From: an uncultured Methanobrevibacter sp.
GTDB lineage: Archaea; Methanobacteriota; Methanobacteria; Methanobacteriales; Methanobacteriaceae
Length of the DNA: 27,226 nucleotides
Assembly (NCBI RefSeq): GCF_937906425.1
Contig: NZ_CALCYR010000252.1
Location: 1-27,226 of the forward strand
Direction: 5' to 3'
This document shows, one piece after another, positions 7,973 to 16,216 of this stretch (positions are counted from its first letter, which is position 1; each line of letters starts with the position of its first letter). The notes beneath the pieces are model-generated. The model had not been told where the DNA came from and did no database searches. It was given only the letters and a program-made list of their open reading frames with translations. A program made the translations under genes and the position numbers.

Positions 7973-9061
7973 CTATTTAAAAGAATTTTCAACAATATCA
8001 GCTATATTATCCCCTACATTCAATATGGCGTCCTTATAAATAGCTGTATTTTTAGCATACTCATCATAATTGTCAACGACATCAAAAATAGCTTCATCAA
8101 GGTCTTCAAGGTCACATTCTATAGTTGCTCCCTTAAAGATGGAAACCATGTCGTGATACCTGCCATATTTTACCCTTTTAAGAATGACAACAGGCAAGTT
8201 ACATACCATAGCTTCATGAAGCATAAGACCGTCATTGGTAAGTACAGCCAAATCTGCCAAGTGCAGGAGGTCATTTACCCAATCGATAAATCCTACATTG
8301 ATTATTTTAGTCTCATCAATATACTTATGGAAGGATTCTTCCAAAGGATCGCCGCATAAAACAAGATTGAACCTGTCACTGTATTTGGAAAACTGATCAA
8401 TTGCCTGTGCAGTCTTTTCAAATAAACTGGATCCTGAGGAGAAAACAATGGTTTGTTTATTTTCATCAAATTCCATAGCATCAGGATTGCTTTTTTTAAT
8501 TTCAGCACAGTGTTGTTTTAACTTGTCCAAAGCCTTTTGCTTATCTCCTAAAGGAATATTGTCATTTACAGGTAAAAATGATTTAACCATTTTCTCTGGA
8601 ATTTGATTTGCTAAAAATAGATTGTTTTCAGGCAATATGATTGGAGTTCCAATCTTACCACAGATTTTAGTGTCTAGAGGAGTAATCAAAAGACTTACAG
8701 AAGGTGTGCGTGAAAGTTTTGCAGCCAAAGCGCCTACAATAGCTCCGCCACCAAGAATGCCTAATACCAAATCATAATTTTTCCTTTTAATAAGGCTTCT
8801 TGTTTTAAAAACAGCGCGAACTGCTCGAATAGCTGCCTTAACAGTTGTTTTAAAAGTTGCAGAATGTCCTCCAGCCTGAGGTATGATTACCTTATTCCAA
8901 GTAAGATTATTCTTTTTAAATAGAATACCTGGAGCAGATTCATCCAATGCTATTTCACACTCTATTCCACGTTTAACAAGAGCATTTCTAACATTCAATG
9001 CTATTCCTGCATCTCCGCCTAAACCTCTGCCGGTTACAATGATTAAAACTTTTCGAGCCAC
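7973..9061 (-). CDS. MurG-like GT-B glycosyltransferase
   Basis: The protein has the two-Rossmann GT-B layout of the MurG / family 28 glycosyltransferases: a glycine-rich N-terminal loop (GRGLGGDAG, 11-19), GILGGGAIVGALAA near 101-114, and a C-terminal nucleotide-sugar site with GFIDWVNDLLHLADLAVL then LHEAMVCNLPVVIL (257-294). It likely transfers a sugar from a UDP-sugar to a lipid-linked or polymer acceptor at the inner face of the membrane. In a pseudomurein-containing methanogen a role in cell-wall or surface glycan synthesis is reasonable, but no pseudomurein genes lie next to it. Translation starts at GTG (9061) with AGAGGAA placed 7 bp before. The length of 362 residues fits MurG. It is transcribed away from the barnase-like gene. 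Confidence 0.75.
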   Translation of the reverse strand: MARKVLIIVTGRGLGGDAGIALNVRNALVKRGIECEIALDESAPGILFKKNNLTWNKVIIPQAGGHSATFKTTVKAAIRAVRAVFKTRSLIKRKNYDLVLGILGGGAIVGALAAKLSRTPSVSLLITPLDTKICGKIGTPIILPENNLFLANQIPEKMVKSFLPVNDNIPLGDKQKALDKLKQHCAEIKKSNPDAMEFDENKQTIVFSSGSSLFEKTAQAIDQFSKYSDRFNLVLCGDPLEESFHKYIDETKIINVGFIDWVNDLLHLADLAVLTNDGLMLHEAMVCNLPVVILKRVKYGRYHDMVSIFKGATIECDLEDLDEAIFDVVDNYDEYAKNTAIYKDAILNVGDNIADIVENSFK

Positions 9062-9473
9062 AAAAATTCCTCTAGTCTTTAATCCCCATTAAAGTAAAAT
9101 AATTAAAACAATATAAACTTTAAAATTAAATTAAAGTAAAATAAAATAATAAAAATCAATTTAGAATTAGAATTAAATTTAAAAAAAAGAATAAAAGATA
9201 TAAAATTCTTTAAAATTAATTTAAACTTTATAAAACTAATTTAAAAAAACCATTCCAATTAAATTTGCAATTTTATTTATATTCATAATATTTTATATAC
9301 TTTAAGAAAATTAGATTTGTTTGTAAGCAATGAAATAAAATAATGATTTAAATTTTTTAATAAAAAAAACTTAATTAAAAATAAAAAATAAAGGATTTGA
9401 ATTTTAATAAAGAAAACTTAATAAAAAATAAAAATTAAAAATAACATTAAATAAATCTTTAAAAGGGATTATA
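9062..9473. other. Divergent intergenic region before the barnase-like gene
   Basis: 412 bp of A/T-rich DNA without a gene. A TATA-like TTTATATAC stands at about 9290-9299. Near the barnase-like start are two similar ~40-bp stretches (about 9350-9445) and a GGGATT ribosome site before the ATG at 9474. Confidence 0.4.
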
Positions 9474-9935
9474 ATGAAAAATTACAAAATACTTGGATTA
9501 ATACTTGTAATACTTCTTGCAGTAGTTGCAGTAAGTGGATGTATTGGAGATGATTCTTCATCCTCCGACAGTAGCACCCTTAGTGCAGATGCTCTTAATA
9601 TTACAGAAGATGGTACATACGACTCTAAAGAAGATGTTGCAGCCTATATTGAAGAATATCATAAACTTCCTTCAAATTACATAACTAAAAGTGAAGCCCA
9701 AGCTCTTGGATGGCATGGCGGAAGTGTGGAAAAATACGCTCCTGGAAAATGTATTGGAGGGGACACCTTTTCAAATCGTCAATCAATACTTCCTATAACC
9801 CATGAATATAAGGAATGTGACATTGACACCTTAGGAGCAAGCAGCAGAGGAGCTAAAAGAATAGTTTACTCAACTGACGACTATGAAGTTTATTACACAG
9901 GAGATCATTACGCAAGCTTTGAACACCTGACTTAA
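9474..9935 (+). CDS. Barnase-family ribonuclease with lipoprotein-type signal peptide
   Basis: Residues 1-23 form a signal peptide with a lipobox (VSGC, Cys23), followed by a Ser/Asp-rich linker, and residues 47-153 match barnase along their whole length (HKLPSNYITKSEAQALGW; APGKCIGGDTFSNR; DHYASF). Every catalytic residue of barnase is present: Lys72 (barnase K27), Glu114 (E73, general base), Arg125 (R83), Arg129 (R87) and His145 (H102, general acid). Family members cut single-stranded RNA, preferring guanosine. The protein should be exported and probably kept at the cell surface by a lipid, facing outward. Two cysteines absent from barnase, Cys93 and Cys115, fall on neighbouring strands and may form a disulfide. 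The start is fixed by GGGATT 4 bp before ATG. A barstar-like gene follows 121 bp downstream. Confidence 0.93.
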   Translation: MKNYKILGLILVILLAVVAVSGCIGDDSSSSDSSTLSADALNITEDGTYDSKEDVAAYIEEYHKLPSNYITKSEAQALGWHGGSVEKYAPGKCIGGDTFSNRQSILPITHEYKECDIDTLGASSRGAKRIVYSTDDYEVYYTGDHYASFEHLT

Positions 9936-10004
9936 AAGAAGGTCAATAATTTTAAAAAGGAGTTTAATTTTAAATAAAAGCTTAAATCTAAAATAAAAAA
10001 AGAA

Positions 10005-10056
10005 ATTATAAAGTAAAAACTTTTATCTTAAATCTTCTTTTTATTTTTTTATTTTA
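10005..10056 (+). promoter_or_regulatory. Likely promoter and T-rich stretch before the barstar-like gene
   Basis: A TATA-like ATTATAAAG lies at 10005-10013, about 45 bp before the ATG, which would give a short leader. A pyrimidine-rich run (about 10035-10055) follows and could also end barnase transcripts. No ribosome binding site is visible. If right, inhibitor expression is independent of the nuclease. Confidence 0.45.
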
Positions 10057-10368
10057 ATGATTACTATGGCAAATAAACTTTTAGAACAGAGAAGAGAAAG
10101 AAAGAGACTTAAAAAAATGATAGATAACATGAATGAAATAGTCTTGTTTGCAGAGGATATGGAGGAAAATCCTCATGGATACATAAAGGAAAAGCTTGAA
10201 TTTCCAGATTATTATGGAGAAAACTTGGATGCTTTATTTGACTGTTTAACTGAATTGTATAATAAAACAATTATTATAAAGGACAGTGAAAAATTAGATA
10301 AAAGTTTAATAGATACTTTTATTGATGCAAATAAAGAAAATTCTAACATAGATTTAGTTTTAGATTAA
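10057..10368 (+). CDS. Barstar-family ribonuclease inhibitor
   Basis: Residues 25-103 match barstar: EFPDYYGENLDALFDCLTE (48-66) is the barnase-binding helix region, followed by a beta strand (TIIIKD) and the final helix and strand. Residues that contact the barnase active site are mostly kept: Tyr52 (barstar Y29), Asp58 (D35) and Asp62 (D39); barstar W38 is Phe61 here and E76 is Asp90. There is no signal peptide, so it should stay in the cytoplasm and block RNase that folds before export. The first ~24 residues (QRRERKRLKKM) are a basic helix that barstar lacks. A second ATG at 10066 could also be the start; neither has a ribosome site. The pairing with the upstream gene makes the function call strong. 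Confidence 0.92.
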   Translation: MITMANKLLEQRRERKRLKKMIDNMNEIVLFAEDMEENPHGYIKEKLEFPDYYGENLDALFDCLTELYNKTIIIKDSEKLDKSLIDTFIDANKENSNIDLVLD

Positions 10369-10406
10369 TTATGGAAATAAAACTGTTTTAAAATAAAATT
10401 AAATTA

Positions 10407-10488
10407 ATTTTTAATTATAATTATTTTAAAAAAGAGAATTTAAACTTATTTTTAATTATAATTATTTTAAAAAAGAGAATTTAAACTT
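10407..10488. repeat. Exact tandem duplication of 41 bp
   Basis: The 41-bp unit at 10407-10447 is repeated without change at 10448-10488, downstream of the barstar-like gene. Its perfect identity points to a recent duplication. Confidence 0.8.
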
Positions 10489-10589
10489 ATTTTAAAAAAA
10501 AGATTAATTAATCTAAAGAAATCAAATCAAATTATGAATTTGAATTTAAAAAAAGAATTAAAGAAATAAAATTTAATTAAAAAAATAAA

Positions 10590-10622
10590 TATAGTTTGGG
10601 AATTTTCCAAACTATACTCTTT
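10590..10622. terminator. Bidirectional terminator between barstar-like and adhesin genes
   Basis: A perfect 10-bp stem (TATAGTTTGG at 10590-10599 with 10607-10616, 7-nt loop) is followed by CTCTTTTT on the plus strand and by ATTTATTTTTTT on the minus strand. It sits between two convergent genes, 15-20 bp past the adhesin stop. Confidence 0.7.
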
Positions 10623-10636
10623 TTATTGTATTCAAC

Positions 10637-13600
10637 TTATTTTTTAATAACAATAGTGCTCCTTATTCTACTTGCCTTAACACTTGATAGGGCTGATGAG
10701 ACAAAAACCTTATGAGTGCCTTTGGAAAGGGAGGAAACACTGAACTTAGCCACCCCATTTTTACTGTAGGCATAATAGGTCTTCGCCTTCTTACCTGTAT
10801 AAACCTTTAAGGCAATCTTTACATTTGTAAGCTTTTTACCTTTTTTATAAATGCGGACATTTACATTGAATTTCTTAGATGACTTGTATTTGGCAGTCAA
10901 TTTAGATGCTGTAAGTTTTGCCTTGACTGATTTTACAGTAATAGTTAATTTCTTGCCCAAATCAAAGTTTGAATTAAACCTGACTGTGTATTTGGCGGCA
11001 GGCAATGCAACATAATATTTGGCAAGACCTTTTGCATTGGTAGTTACAGTCCTATTGTACTGTTTGCCCTTTGAGCTGGTAAATGTCAATATAATATTTG
11101 CCTTTTTAGCATATTTTGATGTAAATGCATTATAGACCCTCATTGTTATGAGGAGATTTCCTGCATATGTACCTGATTTGGAAATCTTTATGGTATAAAG
11201 GCCGCTAATGTCATTCTCACGTGGGGATGTGTTGTTTATGAACTTGGAAGATGAAATGTTCTTTGCCTTCAAGTTCCAGTCAATTGCTCCCCCATCAGCT
11301 CCGGCATGATTCTCTTTAAAGATGGATGAACTTATTTTGCCTGTAGAATTTAAGGAATATGCTACAGCTCCACCCTTGTTTGAAGCATTATTTTTAGTAA
11401 AGTTAGAACCTTCAATGATACAATTCTTTCCATTGGTATAAACAGCACCGCCATTGTATTTAGCCCAATTTGATGTAAATCTGCTATTTACAATATGGCA
11501 AGGACCGTAAACTGCACCGCCATAATTGGCTGAACCATTTCTAAAATCAGAATTTTTAATCGCCATTGAAGAACTATTGGAATATATGGCTCCTCCATAA
11601 CCCAATGCCTTGTTTGAAACAAAGGATGAATTCTCAATTAAGGAATTTCTTGCAGCGGAGTATATTGCACCTCCCTCTCCATAATGCCATTCATACTCAT
11701 AAATGTTGGATGCCAGGTTTTCCCTAAATGTACAATTCAGGATTTTTGAATCGATAGAAGCATCATATATGGCTCCTCCCTTATAGAAATATGCAAGATT
11801 TCCTGCAAATGCGGAATTCTCAACTGTGGAATTCCTGACATCCTCCAAATAGAGAGCGCCTCCATCAAGGGCAGTGTTGTTAATAAAGCTTGATCCTATA
11901 ATGGAAGAGGAATTGACTCCCCTAATATAAAGATTGCCATAATAGTCAAATGCAGAATTGTTTATAAATTTAGAGCCGATAACTGAATAGGAATCAATAA
12001 ATTCAACATAAGCTCCACCCTTGGTATTATTTATAAGGCTGGAATTGATCAGATTTACATTATAGACCGCATAATTGTAATTATTTATAAAAGTACAGTT
12101 GATTGCAGTGGACAAGCCTCTAATTGCACTGCCAAAACCTGTTGTATTGGCATTTTTAATTATTAGGTCCCTGAATACAACATCACTGCAATCCACAAAG
12201 AATATTCTTGAATAGTTTCCGCCATCAATTGCAAATCCATTGCCGTAAATTGTCAATGGCCTGTCGATTACAATGCCGTCCATGAAGGAAATGTCACTGC
12301 CAAAATAGAAGCTGTAATTTCCATCAAGATAGACTTCAGAATCGGAATTATTGTTTATAAGCTCATTTAAATCGGCAATTGTCTTTCCATGGCTTTGATT
12401 AAACCATTCAACCCCATAGGTGTCAGAACCTTCAGGTGCAGTATTATTGCTGAATTGACAATCCACTGAAACATTTGAATTGGATATTGCTCCACCATAA
12501 GCTCTTGCACTATTATCATTGAAGATGGAATTTGCAACGAGTGAATTAGCCACTGCCCCTCCATATTGTCCAGAGTTGTTTTCAAAGAGACAATTGCTTA
12601 CAGTAAGATTGTAGCAAGCCCCTCCAGAAGATTGGGCACTGTTTTCTTTGAAAATGGAATCTGCAACCAAAGAATAATACATTGCTCCACCTGAACCGTT
12701 TGCATGGTTTCCGCTGAAAAGAGAGGAGATTACAGTGATTTGATATGTTGCTCCACCTGAACCGCTAGCCGAATTATTGATGAAACTACAGTTTTTTGCA
12801 ATATTTCCATTCCAGCTAAACATTGCACCGCCCATGTATGCAGAATTATTGATAAATATGCAATTTTGGGCAAAGCCATTATCCATTGCACCGCCACGAC
12901 CAACTGCATAGTTATCAGTGAAATTACAGCCTATAGCCATAATATTCCCACATACAGCGCCAGCTGAACCAACATATTCAGATACAGCAGAGTTATGGAT
13001 AAAATTACTGTTTTCCACAGTTCCAGTACCCCAAATTGCACCTCCATCATCTGCAGAGTTATTGATGAAAGCGGAATTTGCCACATTAATTTCTTCCCAA
13101 GTGAAGATTGCGCCACCTCCCATTCCAGAATTGTTTATGAAAGTGGATCCGGAAACATTGGCATTTCCATAAATTGCTCCGCCATAATAGATTGCCTTAT
13201 TGTCAATGAAAGAAGAATCTGAGACTGTACAGTTTGCAAAAATTGCAGCCCCATAGTATGCAAAGTTATTATTGAAGTCACAATTTGAGATGCTTAATGA
13301 ATCAATGGAAGGAGCGTAAATGGAAGAACCATAATGAACTCCTGAATTGTTGATAAAACTACAGTTTTCAATCAATCCAAGCTTTCCGCCGCTTATTGAT
13401 ATGGCGGAAGCGGTTCCATTGTAATTTAAAAATACAATATTTCTTAAAGTGAAACTATCAGATTTGATTTTAAGTATTTCTGACAATTTATTGGCATTTA
13501 AGACTGTTAATCCCTGACCCTCAATGGTTAAGGACTTGTTTAGTGTAATTGGATTTCCAGAACTAGTGTAAGTGCCGTTTAAGAGAATGGTGTCTCCAGC

Positions 13601-13984
13601 ACTTGCTGAATCAATTAATGATTGGATTTCATCAAAAGTCCTGTTTGAATTGTCAATAGCTGAATCAGTAGAATTTTCAAGAGTTGAATCAGAATCAGCA
13701 GAATCCTCAACACTTGAATCAGAATCAGAACCATAAACATTGCCAGAAGAATCAGAATCAGTAAAATCCTCAACACTTGAATCTGAATCAGAACCATGAA
13801 TATTGCCAGAAGAATCAGACAATATTTCATTATTTGCCTTAGATATTGAATCATCCCATGCTTGATTTAAATCAATTTCATTATTAGAACTATCCACTGA
13901 AAAATCATCTGCAGCTGAAATAGATCCAATTGATAAAAATAAAATTAGTAAAATAAACAGACTAAAAATATAATGTTTTTTCAA
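10637..13984 (-). CDS. Large adhesin-like surface protein with beta-helix repeats
   Basis: A signal peptide (KKHYIFSLFILLILFLSIG, cut near residue 25) is followed by a Ser/Asp/Glu-rich stretch (57-105), two long right-handed beta-helix regions (about 135-525 and 533-925) made of more than twenty units like INNSAxxGGAIY (Chlamydia PMP / pectate lyase-type repeats), and about 190 C-terminal residues with two Lys/Thr-rich Ig-like modules. This is the typical adhesin-like protein of Methanobrevibacter, exposed on the surface and linked to contact with other microbes or surfaces. No transmembrane anchor or clear pseudomurein-binding repeat is seen at the C-terminus, so anchoring is unclear. The start is taken as TTG at 13984, because GGAGG lies 6 bp before it; an in-frame ATG at 14014 would place that site inside the gene and add charged residues before the signal peptide. 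Confidence 0.9.
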   Translation of the reverse strand: MKKHYIFSLFILLILFLSIGSISAADDFSVDSSNNEIDLNQAWDDSISKANNEILSDSSGNIHGSDSDSSVEDFTDSDSSGNVYGSDSDSSVEDSADSDSTLENSTDSAIDNSNRTFDEIQSLIDSASAGDTILLNGTYTSSGNPITLNKSLTIEGQGLTVLNANKLSEILKIKSDSFTLRNIVFLNYNGTASAISISGGKLGLIENCSFINNSGVHYGSSIYAPSIDSLSISNCDFNNNFAYYGAAIFANCTVSDSSFIDNKAIYYGGAIYGNANVSGSTFINNSGMGGGAIFTWEEINVANSAFINNSADDGGAIWGTGTVENSNFIHNSAVSEYVGSAGAVCGNIMAIGCNFTDNYAVGRGGAMDNGFAQNCIFINNSAYMGGAMFSWNGNIAKNCSFINNSASGSGGATYQITVISSLFSGNHANGSGGAMYYSLVADSIFKENSAQSSGGACYNLTVSNCLFENNSGQYGGAVANSLVANSIFNDNSARAYGGAISNSNVSVDCQFSNNTAPEGSDTYGVEWFNQSHGKTIADLNELINNNSDSEVYLDGNYSFYFGSDISFMDGIVIDRPLTIYGNGFAIDGGNYSRIFFVDCSDVVFRDLIIKNANTTGFGSAIRGLSTAINCTFINNYNYAVYNVNLINSSLINNTKGGAYVEFIDSYSVIGSKFINNSAFDYYGNLYIRGVNSSSIIGSSFINNTALDGGALYLEDVRNSTVENSAFAGNLAYFYKGGAIYDASIDSKILNCTFRENLASNIYEYEWHYGEGGAIYSAARNSLIENSSFVSNKALGYGGAIYSNSSSMAIKNSDFRNGSANYGGAVYGPCHIVNSRFTSNWAKYNGGAVYTNGKNCIIEGSNFTKNNASNKGGAVAYSLNSTGKISSSIFKENHAGADGGAIDWNLKAKNISSSKFINNTSPRENDISGLYTIKISKSGTYAGNLLITMRVYNAFTSKYAKKANIILTFTSSKGKQYNRTVTTNAKGLAKYYVALPAAKYTVRFNSNFDLGKKLTITVKSVKAKLTASKLTAKYKSSKKFNVNVRIYKKGKKLTNVKIALKVYTGKKAKTYYAYSKNGVAKFSVSSLSKGTHKVFVSSALSSVKASRIRSTIVIKK
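13704..13829. repeat. 63-bp tandem repeat coding Ser/Asp-rich segment of the adhesin
   Basis: Two near-identical 63-bp units encode two copies of a 21-residue segment (SDSDSSVED with SSGN). Such in-frame units change copy number easily and may vary the stalk length of the surface protein. Confidence 0.75.
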
Positions 13985-14290
13985 AAAATTCCTCCTTAAA
14001 TAAATTAAACTCAATTTCCCCCTAAAATTGCTTAAATAAGTTATTATTAATGAAAAGATATATATTTTACTGAAAACTTTTCGTTAAAATACGAATTAAT
14101 ATTTTAAATAATACAATAACTTATAAAAAAGAATAAGATAATTTAAAATTCAATGCAAATTAAATTAATAAAAAAAATTAAAAAATTACTAATTATTAAA
14201 TAATATAAAAAATATAAGTATAATATTATAATGTATCCAAGATACGTTAATTAATCTTATTGAATTATTTAAAACAAAGCTGGTGAAAAG
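13985..14290. other. Divergent promoter region, adhesin and thrS
   Basis: On the minus strand AAAATATATATC (about 14057-14070) is a likely TATA box for the adhesin, giving a leader of about 50 nt and a GGAGG site. On the plus strand a TATA-like AAGTATAATATTATAA (about 14216-14231) precedes thrS, whose GGTGA site is at 14282-14286. No gene is seen. Confidence 0.5.
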
Positions 14291-16120
14291 ATGAGAGTAT
14301 TACTTATTCACTCTGATTATATCAAATATCAAGTAAAGAATAAAACTCCAGTGGCTGAAGAAATAGAAGAAGCTAAAAAGTCTGATGCATTTGAAGAAGC
14401 ATTAGTTGTCTTTACAGCTGTTGAAAAAGAAGATGAAAAAAATCCATCTGCAGTTGTTAAAAATTTAGTTGCTGAAGTTAAAAAAACCAATGAAGAAGTT
14501 AAGGCAGACAGAATTGTTTTATACCCATATGCTCACCTTTCATCCTCTTTAAGTGGTCCTAAAGTAGGCGTTCAAGTATTGAAGGACGCTGAAGATGCAC
14601 TTAAGGAAGAAGGATATGAAGTGTTTAGAGTACCATTCGGTTGGTATAAGGCATTTGAAATCTCCTGTAAAGGACATCCATTATCCGAACTTTCCAGAAC
14701 CATTACAGCAGAATCTGCTGAAGAGGAGGAAGAGGAAGAAGAGAAAAAACCATCCAAATGGTTAATCTTCGATGATGGAGAAATCATTGAAACCGACAAG
14801 TACAATTATGAAAGTGAAGATTTGGAAAAACTGGTTGCATATGAATTGGGAGTTGGAGCTTCCGATGAGGGAGAACCTCCACATGTTAAAATCATGAGGG
14901 AAAAGGAATTGTGCGACTATGAAATCGCTTCCGACATTGGAAACCTTAAATGGTATCCTAAAGGAAGATTGGTACGTGACTTGCTTGCAGATTACGTATA
15001 CAATTTCGTTGTTGACTTAGGCGCAATGCCTATTGAAACTCCTATTTTCTATGATCTTGCAAATGACGCAATCAGGGAACATGCAGCCAAATTTGGAGAA
15101 AGACAATATAAGACTGCAACCAAAAAAGACCTAATGCTTAGATTTGCATGTTGTTTCGGTGCATTCAGAGTTCTTGGAGACTCTTTCCTTACCTGGAAAA
15201 ACTTGCCTGCAAAGGTTTATGAATTGTCAACCTACAGTTTCAGATTTGAAAAAAGAGGAGAAGTTGTAGGTCTTAAAAGATTAAGGGCATTTACCATGCC
15301 GGATATGCACAGTTTCTGTGCAGACATGCCACAGGCATTGAAGGAATTTGATGCACAGGTTGACATGTGTGTACAAACCGGCGTTGACTTAGACGTTAAC
15401 TATGAAGCAATCTTCAGAGCAACCGAAGACTTCTACGAAGAGCATAAGGACTGGATGGAAGCAACCGCCAAAAGAATCGGCAAGCCATTGCTTTTAGAAA
15501 TCCTTCCTGAAAGAAAACATTACTGGTCTTGTAAAATCGACTTTGCAGCTATTGACTACTTAGGCAGACCTATTGAAAACCCTACAGTACAGATAGATGT
15601 TGAAAGCGGTAAAAGATTTGGAATCGAATATGTGGATGAGGAAGAAAAACCTCAAAACCCTATCATATTGCACTGTTCCCCTACCGGAAGTGTTGAAAGG
15701 GTTATCTGCAGTTTGCTTGAAAACACTGCAAAAGAAGACGGCAAGGCTCCAATGTTGCCAGTATGGTTAAGTCCATCACAAGTTAGAATCTTACCTATCG
15801 GTGAAAAACATCTTGATTACTCAAACGAATTGGCTGACAAGCTTGCAAAGGCCAATATTCGTGTAGATGTGGACAACAGTGATGATAGAGTCGGAAAGAA
15901 GATTAGAAACGCTTCAAAAGAGTGGGTGCCTTACATTATAGTTATTGGAGACAAGGAAATTGAAACCGACAACTATTCCGTAACTGTAAGATCCACTGGT
16001 GAAAAGGTCGACATGACTGCTGAAGACCTTATTGCAGCAATCAAGGAAGAAACTAAAGGAATGCCTTACAGAAGACTTCCTTTACCAAGAAACACTGCAG
16101 ACAGAATTAATTTTAAATAA
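14291..16120 (+). CDS. thrS: Threonyl-tRNA synthetase, archaeal type
   Basis: It charges tRNA-Thr. Residues 1-140 are the archaeal editing domain, related to D-aminoacyl-tRNA deacylase, which removes serine wrongly attached to tRNA-Thr; His82 and Lys120 fall where the Pyrococcus enzyme has its key His and Lys. An acidic linker (143-151, nine Glu) follows. The class II catalytic core holds motif 2 (FRFEKRGEVVG, 317-327), a likely zinc site (Cys287/288, His340 and a later His in ILHCSPTG) and motif 3 (SPTGSVERVICSLLE). The C-terminal anticodon-binding domain starts at PVWLSPSQVRILPIG. The length of 609 residues is normal for archaea. GGTGA is placed 4 bp before the ATG. Confidence 0.97.
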   Translation: MRVLLIHSDYIKYQVKNKTPVAEEIEEAKKSDAFEEALVVFTAVEKEDEKNPSAVVKNLVAEVKKTNEEVKADRIVLYPYAHLSSSLSGPKVGVQVLKDAEDALKEEGYEVFRVPFGWYKAFEISCKGHPLSELSRTITAESAEEEEEEEEKKPSKWLIFDDGEIIETDKYNYESEDLEKLVAYELGVGASDEGEPPHVKIMREKELCDYEIASDIGNLKWYPKGRLVRDLLADYVYNFVVDLGAMPIETPIFYDLANDAIREHAAKFGERQYKTATKKDLMLRFACCFGAFRVLGDSFLTWKNLPAKVYELSTYSFRFEKRGEVVGLKRLRAFTMPDMHSFCADMPQALKEFDAQVDMCVQTGVDLDVNYEAIFRATEDFYEEHKDWMEATAKRIGKPLLLEILPERKHYWSCKIDFAAIDYLGRPIENPTVQIDVESGKRFGIEYVDEEEKPQNPIILHCSPTGSVERVICSLLENTAKEDGKAPMLPVWLSPSQVRILPIGEKHLDYSNELADKLAKANIRVDVDNSDDRVGKKIRNASKEWVPYIIVIGDKEIETDNYSVTVRSTGEKVDMTAEDLIAAIKEETKGMPYRRLPLPRNTADRINFK

Positions 16121-16155
16121 GTTGATTGATTTCAACTTATATTTTTCTCTTTTTA
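16117..16155 (+). terminator. thrS terminator
   Basis: A perfect 9-bp stem (16117-16125 with 16132-16140, 6-nt loop) overlaps the thrS stop codon and is followed by ATTTTTCTCTTTTT. Confidence 0.7.
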
Positions 16156-16184
16156 TTCAAACTACTTTTTTAAATAAATTTTAA

Positions 16185-16216
16185 TTTTATAAAAACAATT
16201 TTTTTACATGATATTA
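16185..16216 (+). promoter_or_regulatory. Promoter of the YeiH-family gene, probably leaderless
   Basis: TTTTATAAAA at 16185-16194 is centred about 26 bp before the ATG at 16216, the normal distance from an archaeal TATA box to the transcription start. The mRNA would then begin at or next to the start codon. No ribosome binding site is visible. Confidence 0.5.

Noticed and set aside
9474..10368. Classical intracellular toxin-antitoxin module
   Set aside because: The toxin has an export signal and the inhibitor gene lies second with its own likely promoter, which fits secreted nuclease plus immunity better than a plasmid-type toxin-antitoxin pair.
14015..14290. Possible RNA regulator or riboswitch before thrS
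   Set aside because: Only a 5-bp stem (GTATC..GATAC) is seen; T-box elements are bacterial, and the leader is short and A/T-rich.
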